Part shown: in pieces, positions 42,932-51,759 of the stretch | Layout: each line of letters begins with the position of its first letter | Numbering within the stretch: the first letter of the stretch is position 1 | Assembly: GCA_964498525.1 (NCBI GenBank) | Contig: CAZCGU010000006.1 | Location: 62,001 to 126,000 of the forward strand | DNA length: 64,000 nucleotides | Direction: 5' to 3' | Source of the DNA: DTU098 sp964498525 | Lineage (GTDB): Bacteria; Bacillota; Desulfotomaculia; Desulfotomaculales; Pelotomaculaceae | Notes under the pieces: generated by a model | Seen by the model: only the letters and a program-made list of their open reading frames with translations | Told to the model about the DNA's origin: nothing | The model's database searches: none | Translations under genes and position numbers: made by a program

Positions 42932-45900
42932 GCAGGGTTTACAAGACAATGATTCACGCCGGGCTATTGTGGAGGACCTGGATACCTGCCTGCTGGTGGA
43001 GGCGGGGGCCGGCTCCGGGAAAACGCACAGTTTGGTTGAGCGCATGGTGGCCCTGGTTAAAGAGAATAAATGCCATGTCGACAGGATTGCCGCCGTGACT
43101 TTTACCAGGAAAGCCGCCGCTGAGCTCAAGGGCAGGTTCCAGTTGACCCTGGAGAAGTCTTTAGCCGTTGAAACCAGCCAGGACAAAAAAGAGAGGCTGG
43201 ACCGTGCGCTGAATGATCTGGACCGCTGCTTTTTGGGAACTATCCATTCGTTCTGTGCGGCTTTATTGAGAGAGCGTCCGGTTGAAGCCGGGTTGGAACC
43301 GGACTTTGTGGAAATAGAGGAACTTGAAGACACGCTGCTGCGCGAGCGGGCCTGGGAAGAGTATTTAACGTGGGTGCAGGTGGAGAATCCGCAGGCGCTG
43401 GAAGACTTGCTGCAAATCGACGTCAAAGCCCAGGACCTAAAAGAGTTTTACAGAATCTTGTCCGGCTGCCCTGAGGTGGAGGCGGACAGGCATGATTCCC
43501 CCGCGCCGGACCTGGATGCTGCCCGGTCGGAATTAAACAAACTGCTGGGATTGGCTGAAACGCTTCTCCCCGGCAGCGTACCGGATAAAGGTTGGGACAA
43601 CCTGCAAATACTCCTGCGCCGGGCATTGGGGTGGCGGAGGGTCTTTGGCCTGGATGATGACCTTATTTTACTGCGGCTGCTGGTAAGTCTTGATAAGAAG
43701 GGAGCCGTCACCCTGAACCGCTGGTCGTCAAACGATGACGCCATAACATCGCGGGACGCCTTTGAGCAGTTCCGGGATGAATATATTGCCCCGGCGCTTA
43801 AGGCCTGGCGCGAGCACAGGCACGGGCGCCTGGCCGGCTTTGTCCTGCCGGCGGTTGAGCTTTACGGCAAACGGCGGACAGAGCGCTCCAAGCTGAATTT
43901 CCAGGACCTTTTGATGTCCGCCGCCGCCCTGCTTAAAGGAAACCCCGAGGTGCGCGGTTATTTTCAGGAGAGGTATACGCACCTGCTGGTTGATGAATTC
44001 CAGGATACCGACCCGATCCAGGCGGAAATCATGTTTTATCTCACCGGCCTTGACGTCTGCGAAAAGGACTGGCGCAAGCTTATCCCCCGGCCAGGAGCGC
44101 TCTTTGTGGTAGGGGATCCCAAGCAGTCCATATACCGCTTCCGCCGCGCGGACATCGACACCTATAACGAGGTAAAAAGGCTGATTGACCAGAGCGGCGG
44201 CCGGGTGCTGCATTTGACGTCCAATTTTCGCTCGGTGCAGGCCATCGGGGACTGGGTTAACCCTGTGTTTAAGGACCTTTTGCCTGACGAGGCCACTTCG
44301 TTTCAAGCTGCTTTCACTGACCTTAACACAGTTAGAACCAACACAGCGGGGAAGGCCGTAGGAGTCAGGACAATCAATATTCCCAAGGTCCACCGGAATA
44401 ACCAGGGAGAAATCGCTTCCATCGACGCCGGCCGGATAGCCCGCTGGATACGGTGGGCTGTGGACGGCGGGATCGCCCTGGACAGGACGGCTGAAGAGAT
44501 CGAGGCTGGCTTGACTGAAAAACCCCGACCGGCTGATTTTTTAATCCTGCTGCGCTATAAATCAAATATGGACCTTTACGCCAGGGCTTTAGAGGAGCAG
44601 GGCATCCCGTTCCAGATAGCCGGGGGCGGAGGATTTTCAGAATCCGCGGAGATAGCTGAACTGCTCAAGGTCCTGAAAGCGATTTTAGACCCGGATGATC
44701 CGGTACGGTTGGTGGCAGTGCTCCGGGGAAGCCTTTTCGGATTAAGCGACAACCAGCTGTGGCTGTTTAAACAGGCGGGCGGGCACTTCAACTTTTACGC
44801 CGGGATCCCGGACAGCATGGACCAAGAGGACCGGGAGGTTTTTGAATGGGCTTTTGACAGACTAAAGGCTTTCCGGAAGTGGACGCAGGAACTCCCGGCC
44901 GGCGCCGCCCTGGAAAATATCGTGCAGGAACTGGGTGTTATCCCATACGCTATAACCGGGAAACTGGGCCGCAGCCGGGCCGGACACCTGGCGCAGTGCC
45001 TGGAGCTGCTCGCCGCCGCCGAGCGGCAGGGGGTTACTTCATTTGCTGCGCTGGTTGACTCACTGGAGCTGCTCATGGAAACAGGGGTGGAGGAAGAAAT
45101 CAATATCGCGCCCTGGGAAAATGACGCCGTCAGGCTGATGAACCTGCACAAGGCCAAAGGGCTGGAAGCGCCTGTGGTCTTCCTGGCCAACCCCGGCAAA
45201 GACGTCGCCTGGGAGCCGGCTGTCCATATCGACAGGACCGGCGGCCAGCCGCGCGGGTACTATGCTATTGAGAAGAAAAAGGGGTACACCAGTGAAATAT
45301 TGGGCCAGCCTTTAAACTGGGATGAGCTTGCGGCTAAAGAGAAACAGTACCTTGACGCCGAGGAAATACGTCTCCTTTATGTGGCAGCCACCAGGGCAAA
45401 AAACCTGTTGGTCATAAGCACTTACCCGGACAAGCCAGATATCAGCCCCTGGAAGCTTTTTAATGGGAATTTTGAAGACGTTCCCGAATTGGAGGAAACT
45501 GTGGTAAGTCTGATTCCAGCTAAAGCGGCCGGTGGTACGATTACCAAACAAGACCTGGAAGAGGCCAGAGCCGCTTTTCCTGGTCAGGGAAGGTCCATGA
45601 ATGTACCCAGTTACAGCGTTGCTTCTGTTACCGCCCTGTCAAAAGAGGGGTTGGAAGGTCCGGAGAGAAAAAGCACCGGCCGCGGGCAGTCCTGGGGCAG
45701 GGTGATCCACAGGGTACTGGAATCCTCTGTTAAGAAAGCGCCCACAAACCTGGGGCTCTTTATTGAGAATGTTATTGCTGAGGAAGGCAGGGCGCCGGAG
45801 GATAAAGAGCAGGTCTTAAACCTGATAAATAATATTATGCAGTCAACTATCTGGCGGAGGATGCTGCAGAGCAAAAAGCGGTTCGTGGAAGTTCCTTTTT

Positions 45901-46169
45901 CGGTGAAGGTTGAAGGCGGAGAAAATGGCTTTGCCGGAGAAGCGGTTGTTTCCGGCGTTATTGACCTTGTTTTCCTTGAGGCCGGCGGCTGGGTGATAGT
46001 GGACTACAAGACGGATACGGTGGAAGACGAAGAAGGGCTTGCCAAACTCGTAAAATATTATAGGCCGCAGGTTGAAATGTACCGGAGGTTCTGGGAGGAG
46101 ACGGCCAAAGAAAAGGTCTGTGAAGCAGGGCTGTATTTCACACATGTGGACAGGTGGGTTGGGATTTAA
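42924..46169 (+). CDS. addA: AddA-like UvrD/RecB helicase-nuclease
   Basis: This 1081-aa superfamily-1A helicase has Walker A EAGAGSGKTHSL (about 23-34), Walker B LVDEFQDTDPIQ, motif III GDPKQSIYRFRRAD, motif V LHKAKGLEAPVVFLAN and motif VI LYVAATRAKN. The C-terminal RecB-type nuclease has WVIVDYKTDTVED. ATG 42924 is chosen because it gives the expected family N-terminus and overlaps the addB stop; an in-frame extension to 42756 would run through addB. It is the motor and one of two nucleases of AddAB. Confidence 0.9.
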   Translation: MIKQGLQDNDSRRAIVEDLDTCLLVEAGAGSGKTHSLVERMVALVKENKCHVDRIAAVTFTRKAAAELKGRFQLTLEKSLAVETSQDKKERLDRALNDLDRCFLGTIHSFCAALLRERPVEAGLEPDFVEIEELEDTLLRERAWEEYLTWVQVENPQALEDLLQIDVKAQDLKEFYRILSGCPEVEADRHDSPAPDLDAARSELNKLLGLAETLLPGSVPDKGWDNLQILLRRALGWRRVFGLDDDLILLRLLVSLDKKGAVTLNRWSSNDDAITSRDAFEQFRDEYIAPALKAWREHRHGRLAGFVLPAVELYGKRRTERSKLNFQDLLMSAAALLKGNPEVRGYFQERYTHLLVDEFQDTDPIQAEIMFYLTGLDVCEKDWRKLIPRPGALFVVGDPKQSIYRFRRADIDTYNEVKRLIDQSGGRVLHLTSNFRSVQAIGDWVNPVFKDLLPDEATSFQAAFTDLNTVRTNTAGKAVGVRTINIPKVHRNNQGEIASIDAGRIARWIRWAVDGGIALDRTAEEIEAGLTEKPRPADFLILLRYKSNMDLYARALEEQGIPFQIAGGGGFSESAEIAELLKVLKAILDPDDPVRLVAVLRGSLFGLSDNQLWLFKQAGGHFNFYAGIPDSMDQEDREVFEWAFDRLKAFRKWTQELPAGAALENIVQELGVIPYAITGKLGRSRAGHLAQCLELLAAAERQGVTSFAALVDSLELLMETGVEEEINIAPWENDAVRLMNLHKAKGLEAPVVFLANPGKDVAWEPAVHIDRTGGQPRGYYAIEKKKGYTSEILGQPLNWDELAAKEKQYLDAEEIRLLYVAATRAKNLLVISTYPDKPDISPWKLFNGNFEDVPELEETVVSLIPAKAAGGTITKQDLEEARAAFPGQGRSMNVPSYSVASVTALSKEGLEGPERKSTGRGQSWGRVIHRVLESSVKKAPTNLGLFIENVIAEEGRAPEDKEQVLNLINNIMQSTIWRRMLQSKKRFVEVPFSVKVEGGENGFAGEAVVSGVIDLVFLEAGGWVIVDYKTDTVEDEEGLAKLVKYYRPQVEMYRRFWEETAKEKVCEAGLYFTHVDRWVGI

Positions 46170-46240
46170 AAAATTAACCCTGTTACCGCGAGGAACATTA
46201 GTAGCTAATGTTACAGATAAAATTTGGAGGTGGATTGAAT

Positions 46241-47353
46241 TTGGCCAGGTATCTTCTTGTGAAAGAAGGGCAGCAAGAATTTTTGATTCAAGAAGAGAGA
46301 ATAAAGGCTGAGGAAGATTTGCAGGAGGCTGTAAAAAAGAACCCAGAGTTAATCCCGGTTGAAGATCTGAATTTGCTGAATCTTCTGGTCGTAGGACGTG
46401 AAACAGCATTGCCTTCTGGAAGCATCGACCTGATGTGTGTCGATGAAAAGGGTACAATAGTTGTTGTCGAGTTTAAAAAAGGGCCGGAAAATCCTGATTC
46501 CAGGCGTGTAATTGCACAGCTCCTGGATTATGGTTCCCACCTGTGGGGGCTTACATTTGAGGAGTTTGATGGACTATGCAGTAATTATTTTAACAGCAAA
46601 AGGTGTACGGACCGCAAGTTTTGTGGGAAGAACAGCCTCCGTGACGCTTTCAAGGAAATGTGGGACCAGGTTTCGGATGAGACAGATGACAGTGTTGAAG
46701 TCGAAAGCGGGTGGGATAATTTCAAGGATGGTATTTCTCGTTGTCTGTCTGAAGGCAGTTTTTATTATTTAGTTGCAAGCACACATATTGGGAATATATT
46801 GAAGCAGACCATGAAGTATATAAGTCAGACGAGCGCGGCTACTTGTGCTGGTATTGAAATAGACCATTTTTCAAGTGACGGCAAAGAGATTTTTGTGCCC
46901 AGAGCTTACCTTCCGGGGGCAAAACCACCCCCAGCTCCATCACGGACAACAATGCAGAATTTCCTGGATAATAGTGAGCCATCAGCAAGAAAGGTTTGGG
47001 AAAATTTATTCCAGGTCCTGGCGGTATATGGCGAGACTATTTATTGGGGTAAGGTTGGCTTTTCATTCAGGGTTAAGGTCCAGGGAAGACTGTGGAGTAT
47101 ACTCTGGGGATACACAAAAGATTCAAGTTGGGGTATTGATGTGTTGGAGTTAGCCATACCAGATGTTGAATTCCCAGATACTAATAAGATATTAGAAAAG
47201 TTCCAAAGTAATCTTTCGTTTTTTGGTGAGGACTTGATTAAGAAATCAAACTATACTTACGTTGTGGTGGGAAATGGCCTTAGATTGGACAATATAGACA
47301 AGTTAGTCGATGCTTTAAATATTGCGGTTGAAGAACTCAGGGCGTTAAGTTGA
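46241..47353 (+). CDS. DUF91/NucS-like PD-(D/E)XK nuclease family protein
   Basis: This 370-aa protein carries an N-terminal half with a nuclease-like fold: EEDLQEAVKKNPELIPVEDL, then SIDLMCVDEKGTIVVVEFKKG (catalytic D...ExK) and RRVIAQLLDYGSHLW. This arrangement is typical of DUF91/NucS-type endonucleases. The C-terminal half (VWENLFQVLAVYGETIYWGKVGFSF) is unrecognised and may sense substrate. TTG 46241 sits 9 nt behind GGAGGT, which makes it a better start than ATG 46208. It probably cuts foreign or damaged DNA. Confidence 0.75.
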   Translation: MARYLLVKEGQQEFLIQEERIKAEEDLQEAVKKNPELIPVEDLNLLNLLVVGRETALPSGSIDLMCVDEKGTIVVVEFKKGPENPDSRRVIAQLLDYGSHLWGLTFEEFDGLCSNYFNSKRCTDRKFCGKNSLRDAFKEMWDQVSDETDDSVEVESGWDNFKDGISRCLSEGSFYYLVASTHIGNILKQTMKYISQTSAATCAGIEIDHFSSDGKEIFVPRAYLPGAKPPPAPSRTTMQNFLDNSEPSARKVWENLFQVLAVYGETIYWGKVGFSFRVKVQGRLWSILWGYTKDSSWGIDVLELAIPDVEFPDTNKILEKFQSNLSFFGEDLIKKSNYTYVVVGNGLRLDNIDKLVDALNIAVEELRALS

Positions 47354-47438
47354 ACTATGTTCTTGAAATATATAAGAATGAAATGCAACTAGTTTGAATA
47401 TGAGGATTTTTAAGTAAAATTGAAAGGAAGTATGGTCA

Positions 47439-47689
47439 ATGAGGATACCTGTTGCTGATGATTTTAGAAAAGCGTTGGAAACCTTGTTCGCTAAGTCTGA
47501 TGGTTCGTATATTGAGATAGTTTCAGGAGATCTGCATAGGCTTGTGGGTGGTTATCCAGGAAACAATCACCGGATGCCCCTTTGCTGCCATGTAATGGGA
47601 AATGTTATGAAGCCTGGGGATATATAATTGATGGACCACCTTCTGGACAAGGGGCAACTTTAAAAATCCATTACATGCTGGCCCGTTGA
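47439..47689 (+). pseudogene. Frameshifted small conserved protein
   Basis: The first frame reads FRKALETLFAKSDGSYIEI, then SGDLHRLVGGYPGNNHRMPLCCHVM. After GGGGATATATAA the match continues one base out of frame (IIDGPPSGQGATLKIHY...) to TGA at 47687. I have a recollection of this family as a short stand-alone protein near HNH or restriction genes, function unknown. The frameshift should inactivate it unless it is a sequencing slip. Confidence 0.6.
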
Positions 47690-47694
47690 GACTG

Positions 47695-48064
47695 GAAAGC
47701 GGCCAAATCATTTCCCAAGCGGTTTCCGTGATTTTTACCGTATAAAGAGAGGAGCTTATTTTTCCCTAAGCTGCTATATACGGTAAATACAGTCTGTTCC
47801 CTGTTGCTTTCCGCTGTGATTGTCCCCCCATGTACGGTAACCGGAAAGCGGTACTTTTCCGTATGCATCGGCAAATTGAAAAGCTGTCCAGATCGGGAAG
47901 CATAACGTCCAGTATCGCTAAATCCAACTTCTGATTCTCTATACATTTTAAGGTATCCTGTCCGTCATAAAACTTGAAGACGTGATAATTCTCATTCTTG
48001 AGGTAACTTCAATTAAATCCGCAATGGATTCTTCATCATCCACCACTAAAATATTTGCGGCCAT
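47695..48064 (-). pseudogene. Fused remnants of a response regulator and a histidine kinase
   Basis: From ATG 48064 the minus strand reads ANILVVDDEESIADLIEV. After a frameshift it continues VFKFYDGQDTLKCIENQKLDLAILDVMLPD, a receiver domain with the phospho-acceptor Asp. It then joins abruptly to HGGTITAESNREQTVFTVYSS, the end of a kinase ATPase domain. Both are VanR/VanS-like. The DNA-binding domain and most of the kinase are deleted. Confidence 0.7.
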
Positions 48065-48524
48065 AATCTCAAGTCCTTTTGATGGAAATATACTCTAACA
48101 CGATACGAACCCCCATGATCATTTATTTAATTATATACTTAGATTCTAGAGATCCTGTAGCAAATATGTTGATTTATCAAAGTTATGATATAATTACCAA
48201 AACATCTGCTCTTTTGGGGGTAAAGGGCCTATTGCCCACAGCGGTCATGCCTACCACTTCGGTGATTGCACGATGCTTTCATTCAGAAGGATAGCCTGTT
48301 GCCCACTTTCCTTATGGCCGCAGCGTTCATCTCAAGGCCAACGAGACCACTGCTGCGGTTGAAGAATTTTTTAGGCTTTCCAGCAGGAAATCCAGGAGCT
48401 GATTGCCGAGGGGAAAGATATCAACTATCAGCCCCAATACCTGGGAAACTGCTCACTGGGAGGTAGTCCAACGCAAGCAACAGGTGGAAAGTTAGCTTGT
48501 CCAGCAGAAACTGGAGATGATTTT
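48065..48524. other. Region upstream of the SBD-HNH gene with repeated element and unknown scrap
   Basis: 48170-48194 is a near-copy of the antitoxin promoter element at 49780-49804. Around 48310-48520 two frames joined by a frameshift (GRSVHLKANETTAAVEEFF, then QQEIQELIAEGKDINYQPQY) look protein-coding but match no family I can name. They run in frame into the start of the next gene. Confidence 0.35.
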
Positions 48525-49424
48525 TTGTTATCTCAACAAGAATTACTTAATCGATTTTTAGGCATCAGAATATGGAAAAGGGGCGATCAGCGAGCGCCGC
48601 ATAAGCCGCTGTTAATTTTGTTTATGCTTGGACGGGTGCAGAGGAAGGAACCCCGGATGGTTACCTACTCCGAGGTAATGGAACCGCTACAACGGCTATT
48701 AGACGATTTTGGCCCACCCCGTCGCTCGTCACCTGCGTATCCTTTTTATCATCTTGCAAGTGACGGTATTTGGGAGTTCTTATCTACAGGGTCCTATAAT
48801 ATAGTAGGTAGTCCTTCAGACCGTTTTTTACTGAACAATAATATATCCGGCGGGTTTAGTGAGGATGTATACGCTGCTTTAATAGACAACCCCAGTTTGC
48901 TCAGGACAATTGCCTCGAATATATTAAATGAACATTTCCCCCATTCAATGCACTCAGAAATTCTCCAGGTAGTTGGTCTGGACCTGGATACTATTGAAGT
49001 TAATAAGGGGGGTACTTCCCGATTCCGTGACAGCGAATTTAGGGAACGTATCCTTATCGCATATTCTTTCAAATGTGCCGTATGCGGTTTTAATGTTTGG
49101 CTTGGGAGGGTGCCGATAGCGCTTGAAGCTGCGCATATCAAGTGGCGCCAGGCAGGGGGGCCTGACCAAGAGGATAACGGACTTTTGCTTTGCATTATGC
49201 ATCATAAACTCTTTGATCGAGGGGCATTTAGTCTTGATCACAATCTACAGATCACGGTTTCTGACATGGCTCACGGTGGAGAGGGATTTGAACAGTGGCT
49301 TGCCAGTTTTCATGGCAAAAGGATCCGCAATCCAGATAGACCCCAGTATAGACCAAGGGATGACTATATCGCCTGGCATCTCAGAGAAGTTTTCCGTGGT
49401 CCGGAGAAGTATTCGGTAAGTTAG
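48525..49424 (+). CDS. Phosphorothioate-DNA-binding HNH restriction endonuclease (SBD-HNH, ScoMcrA-like)
   Basis: This 299-aa type IV-style restriction enzyme has an N-terminal part with the sulfur-binding-domain pattern (WKRGDQRAPHKPLLILFML, then YPFYHLASDGIWEF with the Tyr-Pro pocket). The C-terminal HNH nuclease has CAVCGF, EAAHIKWR, DNGLLLC and HHKLFDRG. It should bind phosphorothioate-modified DNA and cleave nearby, so it attacks phages or plasmids carrying dnd-type marks. TTG 48525 lies 7 nt behind GGAGA. No dnd modification genes are in the window. Confidence 0.85.
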   Translation: MLSQQELLNRFLGIRIWKRGDQRAPHKPLLILFMLGRVQRKEPRMVTYSEVMEPLQRLLDDFGPPRRSSPAYPFYHLASDGIWEFLSTGSYNIVGSPSDRFLLNNNISGGFSEDVYAALIDNPSLLRTIASNILNEHFPHSMHSEILQVVGLDLDTIEVNKGGTSRFRDSEFRERILIAYSFKCAVCGFNVWLGRVPIALEAAHIKWRQAGGPDQEDNGLLLCIMHHKLFDRGAFSLDHNLQITVSDMAHGGEGFEQWLASFHGKRIRNPDRPQYRPRDDYIAWHLREVFRGPEKYSVS

Positions 49425-49540
49425 ATGTTCGTAGCTTCACAGTAAAGAATCCAAAATGCTCTGTTAGTAGCGGGATTATTGATGACGTAAAGCTGTAATG
49501 ATAGCATAAGATAAATAAAAACTACAAGAGGGTGTAAGAT

Positions 49541-49645
49541 GTGTACACTGTCATAATTTCTTCCAAGGGCCAAATAGTGATACCGGCAGAGGCCAGAAAG
49601 AACCTCAATCTTAAAGAAGGTGATATTCTCTCCTGTTATAGTTAG
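49541..49645 (+). pseudogene. Truncated AbrB/MazE-type DNA-binding protein
   Basis: From GTG 49541 (AGAGGGTG upstream) the frame reads YTVIISSKGQIVIPAEARKN then LKEGDILS and stops at TAG 49643-49645. This is a swapped-hairpin AbrB domain of 34 aa, about half the usual antitoxin length. No toxin follows. Confidence 0.6.
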
Positions 49646-49779
49646 CTCCAAGTACCCACTCCTGATAATAAGATGATTCTTTATTAATCAAAAGCCCATG
49701 CTCTTAGAGTTTACTTATGAAAGGTCAACAGTATTACGGGAGAAATTGCGCAGGCTTATTAAAAAAGGTACTTCAAATG

Positions 49780-49804
49780 TGATTTATCAAAATTATGATA
49801 TAAT
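49780..49804 (+). promoter_or_regulatory. Promoter/operator element of the antitoxin gene
   Basis: TGATTTATCA, then TTATGATATAA, two small palindromes, with TATAAT at 49799-49804 serving as the -10. The same 25-bp element with one change lies at 48170-48194. Probably the Phd-like antitoxin's own binding site. Confidence 0.5.
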
Positions 49805-49836
49805 ATTGATAAAGACTGAATTGTGGGGTGAGCAAT

Positions 49837-50112
49837 ATGCTAGAAATTCGTCCTGTTTCCGATTTGCGGAACAAGACCCCTGAGATTGAGGAAACTTGCA
49901 TCAAAGAGCAAAAGCCGGTTTTTATCACCAAGAACGGCAGCGATCATTTGGTGATCATGAGCCAGCAGCTTTTTGAAGAACAGCAAGCGTTATTAGCCCT
50001 TTATGATAAACTGGACGAGGCTGAAGAACAAAGCCGTGCCGGAAAGTGCCGCCAGTTCCGCGAGGTTATGGCGGACTTAAGGAACCGTATCCATGCCAAA
50101 ACATCTGATTAA
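49837..50112 (+). CDS. Phd/YefM-family antitoxin
   Basis: This 91-aa antitoxin has the Phd/YefM core IRPVSDLRNKTPEIEE, then KPVFITKNGSDHLVIMS, and a helical acidic/basic C-terminus (KLDEAEEQSRAGKCRQFREV) that would cover a RelE/ParE toxin. ATG 49837 is preferred behind GGGGTG; GTG 49828 is possible. It overlaps the broken toxin gene by 20 bp and should still repress the shared promoter. Confidence 0.85.
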   Translation: MLEIRPVSDLRNKTPEIEETCIKEQKPVFITKNGSDHLVIMSQQLFEEQQALLALYDKLDEAEEQSRAGKCRQFREVMADLRNRIHAKTSD

Positions 50113-50398
50113 TATTACTGGGACTGCAGAGTAGGATCTGTACAACATTGTCGATTATATTTCAAAAGATAGCGCTGCTGCCGCGCTTAAGCTGGCTGAA
50201 AACATCGAAAAGAGCATTTTGCAACTGGAGGACTTCCCGCTGAGTGGGGCCATACCGAAAAATCAAAGACTGAACCGTAAAGGGTATCGGATACTAATAG
50301 TCGATAGTTATTTGGTGTTTTACATCTTGTTGGATAATAAGACAGTGGAAATACGGCGCATTATAAGCGGGAGAAGAAACTATAGATTCATGCTTTAG
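50093..50398 (+). pseudogene. ParE/RelE-family toxin interrupted by an amber codon
   Basis: From ATG 50093 the frame reads MPKHLINITGTAE, then TAG at 50132-50134, then DLYNIVDYISKDSAAAALK, GYRILIVDSYLVFYIL and VEIRRIISGRRNYR to TAG 50396-50398. This is a complete RelE/ParE fold apart from one stop codon where relatives have Gln (CAG to TAG). No alternative start with a ribosome site follows, so the toxin is probably silent. Confidence 0.8.
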
Positions 50399-50489
50399 TT
50401 AGGCTATGATAAAGATTAGGCCACCCTCGCGGATGGCCGTTTGTATCAGAAAACCTATAACAGATTTTATATTGTGTCAGAGTAAAAGC

Positions 50490-50521
50490 GCCCCAAATGA
50501 GCGCCCTATTTTATTTGGGGC
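50490..50521. terminator. Hairpin, probable bidirectional terminator
   Basis: GCCCCAAAT (50490-50498) pairs perfectly with ATTTGGGGC (50513-50521). No long T-run follows. It lies between the toxin remnant and the Wadjet operon; the rest of 50399-50677 is empty. Confidence 0.5.
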
Positions 50522-50677
50522 ACTGCGGGAATGCGCACCGGACAATGGGTATCTCAGCCAGAAGGCGGGATTAGTACTCCAGTAAAGGAATTTGCCGAAT
50601 TTTATTGAAATAGGATAATGTGGAAACTACTAAAATAGGAATATGAATATAGAGGAGACAAAAGAGGGGTCCCGTTG

Positions 50678-51715
50678 ATGAATCTGCTTGAAAAATTACT
50701 TGGTTATGGGAAAAAAATATTAACTGAGACAGAACTGCATCAGGTTATTAAAAAAACGGATTATAGCCTTTTTCACCATGCGGTTGGGAAACTGGTGGAT
50801 GATGGAATTCTTGTGCCGGTTAAGTCTGCGGGATTGAACGGCAGGCTGCCGCCTTTGTTCAATAAATATCGCTTGAACAAACCAAAGGAAGATTATGCGG
50901 GATATCTTGAAGCCATACGTCATCTTAATCCCGCCTTAAATATTTCAGGCTATCTTAAAAGGCCGGAACTTTATAAAAAGCACCGGGAGATTGTAAGCGG
51001 CTTAAGCCGGTATCTCTGGAACTCGGCGGGGTTGCTTGAAAAACCCATGTCGCGCAAGGAACGCTCATTTTCGGTATGGGGCAGGGAAAAGCTGGTTGAC
51101 GAACACTTTGCCCTGGTAAGGGAAGTCTTGAAATTCAGTGGTCTGGGGGAGGATTTCCTGAACTATTTTGATACGCCGGAGCCTTTTTTTGAGTATGTGC
51201 ACGCCCGCCCGGAGCATATTACCGTACTCATTCTGGAAAATAAGGATACCTGGTTTACCTTCAGAAAACTAATGCAGGATACCGGCAGGAACATAGTCGC
51301 CGGCACTCCTGTGGATGTGCTTCTTTACGGCGAAGGCAATAAGATTGCCAAATTTGGCGCACTGGAGGAATACAATGCAAGCATGCTGGGGAGCAAAGGG
51401 GGACAAAAAGGGTGCTTTTATTATTTCGGAGACCTGGATCTGGAGGGGATCCGTCTGTTTTTCCGGACCAGGAAAGTCAACCCTAATCTCGATATCAAAC
51501 CTTTCTGCGGTTTGTACCAGCTCATGCTTAAATTGGCTGAAGGCCTGGAACTCCCGGAGTCGCCGGATAAAAGAGATGTGACAGTTCCCCTGGCGGAGTT
51601 CACCGCCATGCTGGGATTTGGCAGCACCGGTGTGCTGACAGCTTTTCTGGAAAAGGGCAGATACATACCACAGGAGATAGTTAATTACCAGGTGGTAGCG
51701 GGTATACTGGAATAA
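50678..51715 (+). CDS. jetD: Wadjet protein JetD (Toprim nuclease subunit)
   Basis: This 345-aa protein opens with an arm-like winged-helix region (YSLFHHAVGKLVDDGILVPV) and carries a C-terminal Toprim domain with the glutamate in VLILENKDTW and the DxD in YYFGDLDLEGI. JetD cuts plasmid DNA that the SMC complex has reeled in. ATG 50678 is behind AGGGG. In this operon it is first (D-A-B-C), whereas the best-known Wadjet operons place it last. Confidence 0.9.
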   Translation: MNLLEKLLGYGKKILTETELHQVIKKTDYSLFHHAVGKLVDDGILVPVKSAGLNGRLPPLFNKYRLNKPKEDYAGYLEAIRHLNPALNISGYLKRPELYKKHREIVSGLSRYLWNSAGLLEKPMSRKERSFSVWGREKLVDEHFALVREVLKFSGLGEDFLNYFDTPEPFFEYVHARPEHITVLILENKDTWFTFRKLMQDTGRNIVAGTPVDVLLYGEGNKIAKFGALEEYNASMLGSKGGQKGCFYYFGDLDLEGIRLFFRTRKVNPNLDIKPFCGLYQLMLKLAEGLELPESPDKRDVTVPLAEFTAMLGFGSTGVLTAFLEKGRYIPQEIVNYQVVAGILE

Positions 51716-51759
51716 GTTAACAGCCTGGGCACCCGGAACCAAAGGTGGGGGTTGGAGCA

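Noticed and set aside
49698..49883. 61-codon frame before the antitoxin
   Set aside because: No ribosome site, and it runs through the antitoxin promoter and start in another frame.
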